Positions 22,331 through 32,959 of a stretch of DNA of 64,000 nucleotides are shown here, piece after piece. The stretch is from Podarcis raffonei (taxonomy: Eukaryota > Chordata > Lepidosauria > Squamata > Lacertidae), in the NCBI RefSeq assembly GCF_027172205.1, contig NC_070614.1, positions 36,028,001 to 36,092,000 on the forward strand. Direction: 5' to 3'. Under the pieces are notes generated by a model. It had not been told where the DNA came from. It saw only the letters and a program-made list of their open reading frames with translations, and ran no database searches. Within the stretch, counting starts at the first letter, position 1, and each line of letters opens with the position of its first letter. Position numbers and translations under genes: made by a program.

Positions 22331-22636
22331 TGGGGTGGGGGTGAGGGGTGAGCAAGAAGCCCAAAGAGTTAGATATAACCGTAGAGGGATACATGCAGGG
22401 CGAGCTTCCGGTTCCAGGGGGCCTTTCCTTTCCCCTCCAAAGAAAGACCTCCCCAAGCCCTAGAGATGGGCGGAGGTTTTGGCGGCAGCGGTGTCCGTAA
22501 GAAAGAAGGCAGCGGCAAAGCCAGGGCGGCTCATGGTCTTTCTACCTCTGGATTTTGTTTCGTGGAGGTTTTCTCCGCTGATGCTGAAAATGGGAGACCT
22601 GTTTGCCTTTATTGAGGAAACAGGCTTCCAGCCTTT

Positions 22637-22758
22637 CTCAACCTGTGGGTCCCCACATGTTGTCGAACTACAACTCCCATCACCCCTAGCTAGCAAGGCC
22701 AGAGCTCAGGGATGATGGGAGTTGTAGTCCAACAACATCCGGGGACCCACAGGTTGAG
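22637..22758. mobile_element. hAT-type MITE with perfect inverted ends
   Basis: 122 bp with perfect 18-bp inverted ends, CTCAACCTGTGGGTCCCC at 22637-22654 and its complement at 22741-22758. Inner arms are 'actacaactcccatcaccc / gatgatgggagttgtagtc'. Confidence 0.75.
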
Positions 22759-22831
22759 ATTCCGGGGACCTGCAGCACTTATGGCTAACATTTATAGGGG
22801 CATAAGGCTCTCTAATCCGGGTTAGATGGAG

Positions 22832-22978
22832 CAGTGCTTTTTTTCTTTTAAAAGTGGTTAGGGGTACTCACATTTTCCTACTCATATTGAAATACTCCCC
22901 CTCAATGAGGCCAAACTTAAGATTCACAAAATCATTAGGGGTATGTTACCCCTGCGTCCCTCCAGAAAAAAAGCGCTG
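22832..22978. mobile_element. hAT-type MITE, CAGTGCTTTTTTT family, copy 1
   Basis: Starts CAGTGCTTTTTTTC and ends GAAAAAAAGCGCTG. Strong match to 23451-23595. Flanking octamers (AGATGGAG / AATGGATG) match only partly. Confidence 0.7.
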
Positions 22979-23450
22979 AATGGATGCATTTCCTCCGTTT
23001 TTCTTTTATTTTTTTATAAAGAACTTCAAACTTTTTTGTTTAAATAAAAAACCCCAAACCCATTAATTAAATGAAGTCTTGCTATTCACACCACTTCCTA
23101 CGTTGCCTTTACACAACCAGAATGCACACGAGGGCAGATATGTGTGTTTGTGTGTAACGCTTGAAGTGATTGGCTGCAAAATCCATCACGTGGCACATAA
23201 ATGCAGGAATAGGGCCGTTGTGAAAGGTCGCGTGGTGAGGGAAGAGTGACTTTGCCTGCTCCATGCTTGGACCACGATGCTCCGACCACCTTTGCTGCTT
23301 TACCTGTGAGGCCTTTTGGACAGGGCAGAACTTAGGTGTCTTGGTGCCTGGGGGCAAACGGCATGAAACAAGGCCATAGTTTTATAGTGCAAAATAAAAA
23401 TAGCTGCAATGCAATGATAAACAAGTATTTATCATTTAAATAGTTATGGC

Positions 23451-23595
23451 CAGTGGTTTTTTTCTAAAATGGTTTAGGGGTACTCTCATTTTCCTATTCA
23501 TTACTGAAATACTGCCCCTCAATGAAGCCAAACTTAGATTAACAAAATATTTAGGGGTATGTGTATCCCTGCACCCCCCCCCGAAAAAAGCACTG
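23451..23595. mobile_element. hAT-type MITE, CAGTGCTTTTTTT family, copy 2
   Basis: Starts CAGTGGTTTTTTTC, ends GAAAAAAGCACTG, and is flanked by a perfect 8-bp duplication, GTTATGGC (23443-23450 and 23596-23603), the hallmark of hAT transposition. Confidence 0.88.
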
Positions 23596-23603
23596 GTTAT
23601 GGC

Positions 23604-24388
23604 TGTGAGAGAGTAGCTGTAAGCACAGTGGCCCTTTACAGCACAACAGGCTATGATTTTTAAAAAGGGGTTGTATTGGTGACTGTATTGGTCAGTTGGA
23701 ATCTAATGGCATCATCTGAAACATTAGCAGCTGATGCATCTGCTCATCTTCCAAAGTGATCTATGCCATCATCTGCCAGCAATACCCTTCTGCGGTCTAC
23801 AAACGGCGAAGTCTCTCTCTCTGTAAAATAATAGGAAAGGCTCTTTGTGAAATAATAAAAGGACACCAGGAACAGCATTATCCAGAAAGCATTAGAGAGA
23901 TATTTGAAACCATACAGGACACTCTTTAACTGAGCTTAATGCCACCACCCTTGAACAAAGGAACTTAAAAATGAGACTGCAACTTGAAACTGCTGGGCTA
24001 CTGTTGGGGCAAAGGTGTTTTTTCCTCTTATACTACATGATCCAACTCTACAATTCTATGATCTACATGTGCTTATTTGCTCACCAATGCCAGGATGCCT
24101 ATTATCAATATTTTGTGTGTGTGAAAGGTTACCATTAATAATGTAATTATTACAATCTGTACATTATTTCTCTCACCGTATGAAAATATACTGTATTTCT
24201 GTAACTAGAATAACCATGCACCTGATGTAGTGAACTGTAGTTGAAAAATAACACTATAATAACACAACTCTTTGTTTTAACATTTAGGAAACATTTGAGA
24301 AACAAATGGAGCAACTTGACTTAATAGTTGATTCCCCCACCTCCAGAGTTGAGATCGTAGGACAAATACTTGTTTCTACTAAATAGCT
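23604..24388. other. Intergenic spacer between SLC6A16 and BAX
   Basis: AT-rich, no exon. A short piece at 24020-24062 resembles the tail of the tRNA-Ile SINE. Confidence 0.4.
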
Positions 24389-24394
24389 TTTATT
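24389..24394 (-). terminator. Candidate SLC6A16 polyadenylation signal
   Basis: AATAAA on the minus strand in the context TTTTCAATAAAAGC, about 1.9 kb beyond the SLC6A16 stop codon. It implies a 1.9-kb 3' UTR. Confidence 0.45.
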
Positions 24395-26280
24395 GAAAAG
24401 AAAAAAACAAACATTCTTTGAAAAAGTTGTTCTCCTGTGTATGACTCACTTATGAGCTACAGCAAGCTGTGCTCCCCTCGTCTTGTAAGAAACTCAAACC
24501 CAGCCACCACCACCAATTGGTTCCTTGCCTTGCTTGAACAGAGAAGTCCCAGAAACAAAAAACTGCATTATAAAGTTCATTGACTGAACCATTTACATGA
24601 ACCATCCTCATGGAGAATAGTTTAAAAACAGTCTACTGACTGCTACCTTTTAGCCTTGAGTTACAAAATCCAACTGAGTGTTGAAAAATTACTTGACACA
24701 GTCTATTCTTGCACTCAGAACCAACCATAAAATGTTATCCCCCCCCCTGCATTTACAACAGTGTAACTTTAAGACAACCTAGACCACGTGGAGTTTTTCT
24801 TTAGTCCTGTATCTCATACCAGTCTAAATGCTCAACCAAATTCTTTCTCAACATCACCGTTAGTCGGGTTGTGGAGAATACTGACTTCCATTGAGGAATT
24901 TTGCTGGCTCATGTCCAAAAACATGCAACAAGCAGATGCTCTTTCTTGCAACTAAGAAAGAGATATTTACTCAGGCCAATAACTGTACAGGCTCAGCTGC
25001 AGATGCAGAGCTCAGGGTTCATGAGCAGGATGAGAAGTTTAGAACCGGATGGAAGCAACCAAGATGTCCCAACAAGTTTCCATGCTCCACCTGCCATATT
25101 TTTAAGGACCCAGCAAGGTGCACTCACTCGTAACACTTGGCTCACTCTTTGAGGTCGGGATTGCAAATGTGCACTCTTTCAGGGTGGGTTGGTCTGTTCC
25201 TATCAGTGAATGTGCTGCCTGGTTCTAAGCGACAAAACTGCACCTTCCTGTTAGGGCTCCTGTTCAGTTGTTACTGCCTCTGGCTTAACCTTCAGCTTTG
25301 GCTGCTCCAAGCACACAGTTCCGCAGGAAAGTTCCCTCGCTCCCTCTTCCCAAGTGACTGAAGTTGCAGTGGAAAGGAGTGATCCCTTCACCACCAACTC
25401 TGGATCCCACTATTCAGCCCCTGCCCCCTGTTGCTTCCTCCTCCTGCATCAGTCGGCAAACCCAATCCTGACCCTAACAGTACTGCAGGGTTCTTGACAG
25501 AAACTGGCCCTGGGAGAAGGGCGTTTTCATGCCAGTAGCTGCTGAGCTTGAACCATCTTTGGATGAGAATGAGCAATATGGCACCCAAAGATTCATCAGG
25601 GGAAAAAAAAGGTCCTTGCCCTCAAGAGGCTTACAATAGACAGTGGGTAAAACAACGGGAGAGAGGGAGAGAGACATGGGATAAATGTGAAGGAGAGCGG
25701 GTGGATCCTGTAACAGTGAGTCAATGCCTCATCAGATGTCAAGCTTTCCTTTACTACTGGAATCCCAAGAGTTGTCACTTTCTGCCTCTGGAACATGCGT
25801 GGCCCTCCAAAATCAAATTATCTTCAGCTCTCAAATGTTCCTGCACCATCATTTTAGTGGAGGCACGGCAACAAGGCATCGCGATTCTAGCGAAGGGAAA
25901 CGGGACTCAGTGGCAGCAGTGAAAGCCACAAGGTGTTCTTTAAAAACGATTAATAATCCAGCAGCTTTTCTTGGATTGCCCCCACATCACTTCTGAGGTC
26001 CTCTTTCATTTATCTCTTTCATCTCCTTGGTTGCAGAAGGTGTGAAGGAGGCATTGGGGCCAGCTGCATGAAAGTCTTCATGCTCACATCCCTTTTCCCC
26101 CCAAAGCTGCACCAGCCTTGTAAGCCATAAACAGCACACTGGGAGTGTGGGTGGGTGTCTAAACAAACATGGTCGCCACTATCAGAGGCTGGAAAACACA
26201 GCCAATGGTCAGGAGGATCTAGGAGCCGGAGCAGGTCAGATGTCCTCCAGGTGGTACATTCCAGCTGGAAGTGCCTCCCG
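24395..26280 (-). other. Probable SLC6A16 3' UTR
   Basis: Follows the stop codon without an obvious intron and contains no other gene. 25610-25640 carries the LINE-derived phrase 'ttgccctcaagaggcttacaatag'. Confidence 0.4.
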
Positions 26281-26547
26281 TCAGTCTTGCCCATCTTCTG
26301 CCTGGACAAGCAAGTACCCGTTGCCTTGGTGCTCAGTATCAGCAGGGCTCTCTCTTTCTGCCACCTCGTCGTCATCCTCTGTGGGTACAGGCGCCATCAC
26401 CATGCCAGACCGGCTGCCACGCTGGGCAAACCAATCCATCAAAAGCTGCCGGAGAAACATCACTGGGATGGGGAGAGCAGCCAGAACAATGAGGCCTACG
26501 AGGAGGCCCAGGGCCCAGGGAGGATATTCCAGCATCTGCTCCTCTGC
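26281..26547 (-). CDS. SLC6A16: SLC6A16 coding exon 11 (TM12 and cytosolic tail)
   Basis: 88 codons plus TGA at 26281-26283. TM12 ends AALPIPVMF, then an acidic tail [11 protein letters not shown] and terminal [14 protein letters not shown]. Acceptor CCTTTCCAG. Confidence 0.9.
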   Translation of the reverse strand, partial: AEEQMLEYPPWALGLLVGLIVLAALPIPVMFLRQLLMDWFAQRGSRSGMVMAPVPTEDDDEVAERESPADTEHQGNGYLLVQAEDGQD

Positions 26548-29500
26548 CTGGAAAGGGAGACAACCAATAATTATTACTGGTTTTCAAAACTGAAATTTAC
26601 TATCAACCATGTAGGAATGGAAATTTAGTGGGCCCATCTGGACTCTGAATCAGGCTTCTCTCAGTCCAAGATGCACTAGGCCTTCAATGCCTGCACAGCC
26701 AGAAAATGTCCCCATCAGCCCTTGTCTTGCTTAGGGAATTGACATTATCAGCAATATGGCCTGTGGTATTCAAACAGTTCTCTTTTTGAGCTGAGAAAAG
26801 GTTCAGGAAGGGACAACCAAAAATGATCTAGGGGTTGGAGCAACTGCCCTATGAGGAAAGGTTACAAAATTTCTGTAACATTTAGAGAAAAGGCAAGAAA
26901 AGGGGTGTGGCAGGATGGAGGTATATAAGTGCATGCATGATATGAAGAAAGTGGGTAGGGAAAGATTGTTCTCCCTCCCTTGAGGCCATCCAAGGAAGAT
27001 GAATGTTTCAGGATTAAGGACAGAGAAAATAAATATTTCTTCACACTGTGCATTGTTAAAACTTTAGAATCTGCTCCCACAAAATGTAGTGATGGCTTTA
27101 AAAGAGGATTAGACAAATTCCATGGCTGTCAGTGGCTACAAGCCATGGAAACTATGATCTACTTCCACTGAAGAAGGCAGTATGTCTCTGAATATTAGTT
27201 TCAGAATCACACGGGGGGTGGGGGGAGAGTGTTGTGCTGACATCCTGTTTGCAGGCTTCCTATAGGCACCTGGTTGGCCACTGTGAGAACAGGATGCTGG
27301 ACTAGAGGGGCCACGGGCATGATCCAGCAGAGCTCTCTTCTTACATTCTTACGCCAGTTGGGTCTCATGGTTGGCTTCCCTAAACTAACCCAGAGCAAAA
27401 CCAAAACACTCTTCCAGATCCAAATGGTATAGTCCTGGTAATGGAAGACCTGGTACAGTGGTACCTCGGGTTACAGATGCTTCAGGTTACACACTCCGCT
27501 AACCCAGAAATAGTACCTCGGGTTAAGAACTTTGCTTCAGGATGAGAACAGAAATCGCATGACGGCGGCGCGGCGGCAGCGGGAGGCCCCATTAGCTAAA
27601 GTGGCACCTCAGGTTAAGAACAGTTTCAGGTTAAGAACGGACCTCCAGAACGAATTAAGTTCTTAACCGGAGGTACCACTGTAATCAAGTGTAATCCATC
27701 TCTTTAGGAAGCTTGTCTGCTATTACTGAGCAACTCAACACATGTTCAAAGAGCCAGAGGGCTCCCTCCCCAGAATGACACTGAAAAAAATACTGCATTT
27801 GTGGATTAAAGCAGGGTTTCCCAAACATGAGTTTCCAGCTGTTTTTGGACTACAGTTCCCATCATCCCTGACCCCTGGTCCTGCTAGCTAGGGATGATGG
27901 GAGTTGTAGTCCAACAACAGGTAGATGCCCAAGTTTGGGAAACCCTGGATTAAAGCTTTAAAAGCCCTAAATCTTGACTCTTTAGCAACCTAGAAATATA
28001 TCACTATTACTGTTTTGTTACAGAGAGTGGAAAAGAGGCAGTGGATTGGGGAAGGTCACCTAGTGAATCCACTGCAGTTTTCAGCCCGTGACTTGCACTT
28101 CACCCCCTTCAGTCCCCTCTTGCACTTCACCCACATTGCCACTTTTATCCCCTTCCTGTATGCACAAAAGCTCACAATGATGTAGGCTTTAGGGTCCCAC
28201 AGGACTCCTGGTTCTTTATGCAGTGGAGCGGTCCCCAGACTATGCTTAATTTTTTAAAATGAAAAGCGGCAGGGGCAGCTTCTACTGGTCGGAAACATGA
28301 AGGGGTGTGACTGGGTGGAGTGCGCCTCTTACCTTTTCTCTGTTCCAGGCCTGGTAGGTGGGCCACTTCATAGCCATGTGCACCAGACTCGCCAGCAGCA
28401 GGCACAGCATCGCTCCCAGGCTGACAAAGCGCCACATGTAGCTGTAGATCCTCCAAGGCCGCCAGCCCAGCATGTCTTCTATGTCGCTTAAGAACCTGCG
28501 GACGAAGGGAAAAGGATCAAGATGGCAGACGAGGCACCTCAGGTGTTAAGATACCCCGGAAGCACAGGGGAAGAAGAAAAACAGGCTCTGCCCAAAGCCA
28601 CAAGGTAGACATTCTCTCCCACCTGCCCACCCTTCTCTTGAGAAAGCAGGGTAGAGAATTACCTGTCTGCTCCGTAGATCCAGGCCACGGCAAAAGCTTC
28701 AAAAGCCACAACAATAAGCAGGGGCAGGGTAGCCGAGTAGTCGTCAAACATGGACACAAAATAGCTGCCAGACCGTTGCACGAAAACCAGGCCCAGCAGG
28801 AATCCAATAATACAACACAGCACTGTGGGAAGAGAGAAAAAGGAGAGTAGGTTGGCTTGGCTGGACACCTGCTGGACCGCAGGGGCCCCAGTGTAGTGGT
28901 CAGGTAGGAGTGCTATGAGGAATTATGAAAAATGAAGCAAGCCATTGTGTCAGAAGTGAAAGAATTGCATTGACTGGCTTTGAGTCATTGACATGACTTC
29001 TCATCAATCCCACAAGCCTCTGCATCTCTGCTGCATTTTCTCTATGCCTGACAGTCACGTATAAAGCATTCTACACGGACCAGTTGCTTCACCAGGCATC
29101 CTGGGTACATAAAAATAAGGAGGTAGCTTTGATGTAGCTTTTGTTAATCTTTAGGTAGATTTTAGGGCCAGGAAACGGAGTTCATGTGGAGGTGATAAAA
29201 TGCCTGTCTTTTCTGTTTACTGCCTGTTTATGACCTCCGGGGTTTGCTAAATGCATTCTGTTAAGTTGTGGGTGAACATATCAGACGACACAGGGATTCT
29301 TCAAACAGCTCTTGTTTATTCACAGGCCAGGACAGAACTGAACTGAAGGGTTCAGTCAGCCTGCTTATATAGAGCTCCAGTACAATGTAACTGTAACAAT
29401 TTTCTAAAACTATCCAATCACTGAATGTCACTTTCAATCCCTTATTTGCATAACTATCTACAGTATCCCCCTGCTGGCCCAGGGTGAGAACTTCAGTACA

Positions 29501-32500
29501 TAACACATTCCTCCTTGGTTCCTGTTTTATTTAGTCTGAACATGTATGCATGCTCAAATAGGAAATAGTTCTTTGTAGTTAAGAGGCTTCCTCTGATCTG
29601 ACTTTGTCCCCACATGGGGATTTTTTGAAATGCCCAGAGGAAATCTGATTGGTTCTTACAAACGCTGTGTTAAAGTTCTTTGGTTAATAAAAACGGCCTG
29701 GGCCAGGGAGTGGCATGCACACTTTCTCCCAGGTCTTGCCGGTCAAGCCTCGTGTCTATTGTATTAATCAGGGTCCAGTCCTTCCTTTGCCTTCAGAACG
29801 AAACACCCCAGTCTTGACAGGAGACACAGGGAAAGATTACAAGAACTTTGTAAACTGAAAACTAGTGTTTGAGTTTGTATTTTTCCTCCTGCCTGCCAGT
29901 CCCCTTTCTTTGAGCGCTGTGCCTTTTAGACAGCAATCCTGAGGGCAGGGACTGCCTTATTACTGACCTTTGTAAGTGGGAGCCTTTTATAGCTAAAGAG
30001 AGATGGCAATTACTTATTTGAAGTCTTTTTATTGTGCCTTTGTTGTTGTACCTTATTTGATGTTTGTTTTCCTCTGTACAACGCTACAGAATTTTGTTGT
30101 TTTGCGAAATAAAACCCACCCACCTCACTCTTTTGCCCCCTGATGGATGTTGTTCCGTCTCTTGGTTATGGCTTCTGCCCTACCTGTGAAGAGGGTCCGC
30201 CGGCGCTGGAGGCTGTGGAAGTTGTCCAGCAATGGAGTGATGATCCCTTGCATGTTCCCCAGCATAGTGCTCAGCCCCAAGTTCAGCAGCATGAAAAAGA
30301 ACAGCACCGACCAGAATGGGGAGGTTGGAAAGAGGGTCATGGCCTCCGTGAAGGCGATGAAAGCCAGTCCTGTGCCTTCCACATCCTGGGAGTTTGAAAA
30401 GAAGAAAAATCTGGGAATCATCCACTGAAACGGGCAGGTGACAAGCTTACACCTATGGGAAAGAAATACTTAACGCCTGGGCAATCTGCCATACAGGAAG
30501 TAGCAGTTTGTGGCAATCCTAATTGAATAGCAACAGGGACTATGGCCCTGTTCATGGCATAGGCCACGGTTTCTCCAACCTGGGTCTCCAGCAGCTTTTG
30601 GACTACAGTTCCCATCATCCCTGACCACTGGTCCGGATAGATAGGGATGTTGGGAGTTGTAGTCCAACAACAGCTGGAGGCCCATGTTTGGGAAACCCTG
30701 GCATAGACTAAGGGTGAGGAACATGTGACCCTCCAGGTGTTGTTGGACTCCAGCTCCCATCAGCCCAAGCCAACATAACCAATGGCCATGGATGATGGGA
30801 ATTGTAGTCCAGCAACATCTAGAAGGCCAAAAGTTCCCACACTAGGTTTATGGGGCTTCATCTATTTAAGTGCTCACTCCTTGGTTTGGGTTTTGTTTTG
30901 AAGGCTTTCCCCCTGTGCCTTAAAATTGACTCCAGGAGGCTTTGTGATTGACACAAGGGCCAGCCAGTGCTGTACAGAGCTCTGCTTTGAGAAGCTGGTG
31001 AGGCAGCTTCGTGATTGGTTGCCCTTGCGCCAATCAACCCAGTATACCTGAAGAAGCATCTCCACCCCCATTGTTCTGCCCGGACACTGAGGTCCAGCTC
31101 TGAGGGCCTTCTGGTGGTTCCCTCCCTGTGAGAATTGAGGTTACAGGGAACCAGGCAGAAGGCCTTCTTGGTAATGGCGCCCGCCCTGTGGAACGCCCTC
31201 CAGTGTCAATGAAATAAACAACTATCTGACTTTTAGAAGACATTTGAAGGCAGCCCTGTTTAGGGAAGTTTTTAATGTTTGATGTTTTTAATAATTTTAT
31301 ATATGTTTTAATAATTTGATATACAGTGGTACCTCGGGTTAAGTACTTAATGCGTTCCGGAGGTCCATTCTTAACCTGAAACTGTTCTTAACCTGAAGCA
31401 CCACTTTAGCTAATGGGGTCTCCTGCTGCCGCCGTGCCACCAGAGCACAATTTCTGTTCTCATCCTGAAGCAAAGTTCTTAACCTGAAGAACTATTTCTG
31501 GGTTAGCGGAGTCTGTAACCTGAAGCGTATGTAACCTGAAGCACCACTGTATTATTATTATTATATAATAATAATATTCTGTTGGGAGCCACCCAGAGTT
31601 GCTCTGGGTATAAATATACTATGACTACGATGATGACTATTTAATAATAATAATGATGATGATGATGATGATGATGATGATGCAGATCTGGCTTCTCAAA
31701 ACAGAGTCCCTCAAAGGTGACTTTTAAACACTTTTAAAAACAACTATGAGAGTTCAGGCACAGCTCATACATGCCTCATTCACACAAACATAGCTCGCCA
31801 GCCATGGATTGTGGTCTGCTTGATCACCCTATGTATACAGTGTGTATCTGTGTGTTCGTATTGTGTGTGTGTGTGTGTGTACATACACACACACACACTT
31901 CAATTCCAGGGAAATTCACTGAGTCCCAAACATGTTGCCACACTAGGCTGGAGGCTACATTTCGACTGACATGGCACAAGTTATGCAAGCCCATCTCTTG
32001 CCCCTCGGACACAACCCCAAAAGGCAGCTGCTTCTGACGGCTTTCCCCCCTTTTGCAGCAGCCCAGCCTGCTGTCCTTCCTCCTCCCCAGTCACCTTGTT
32101 CATCTCATCCTCTGCGCGGCAGTCACTGATCTTCCACATCTGCAGCCACTCTGCTGTGTCGTTCTGAAGACCCTGATACCAAGCGCTGTACTCAGCAGCC
32201 GAGAGGTCAGAGAAGTTTCCAAGGTGGGGCAGCGTGGCAGGGAGGGAGCCGTTTGATGCTAGAAGAGACAAGGTTTTTGTATTCCTGGGGAGAAAGAAAA
32301 AAATGGCAAGCAGCGAGGCCATTAATCAGGAATTACTCCAAATCTGAAAACACAAAGCCAACTAGCTGGGTAGGGCATGAGACTCTTAATCTCAGGGTTG
32401 TGGGTTTGAGCCCCATGCTGGGCAAAAGATTCTTGCATTTGCGGGGGATTGGAATAATGACAATAATAATAATAATAAATTATTTATACCCCACCCATCT

Positions 32501-32912
32501 GGCAGGGCTTCCCCAGCCACTCAGGGCAGCTTCCAAACAAATATTAAAATACAGTAATACAGCAAACATTAAAATCTTCCTTAACAGGGCTGCCTTCAGA
32601 TGTCTCTTGTGGTCCTTTCCAACTTTACAATTCTATGATGTGGTATCCCAGGGCGTCTCCCAAGGGCACCTGATGCCCTGGACTATGATCCATCTCCAAG
32701 CTTGCTCCTTCCATCACAGAAGGCAAGAAGGAATGTAATCAACACACTACTTCCGAGGCTCTTCCCTTTGCTCCTCTGAAGGACGGAAGCTTGGGAGCAT
32801 GTAATGAGCCTTAATCAAACTGAATGGATCCCTGGATGATGCCAAAATAAGTTTCAAGTGAGTAAATAAATAAGAATAAGAATAAGAATAAGAATAAGAA
32901 TAAGAATAAGAA

Positions 32913-32959
<47 letters not shown>

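Noticed and set aside
22479-22715. Plus-strand ORF upstream of BAX as a divergent gene
   Set aside because: Its end runs into a hAT-type MITE (22637-22758) and no downstream exon was found.
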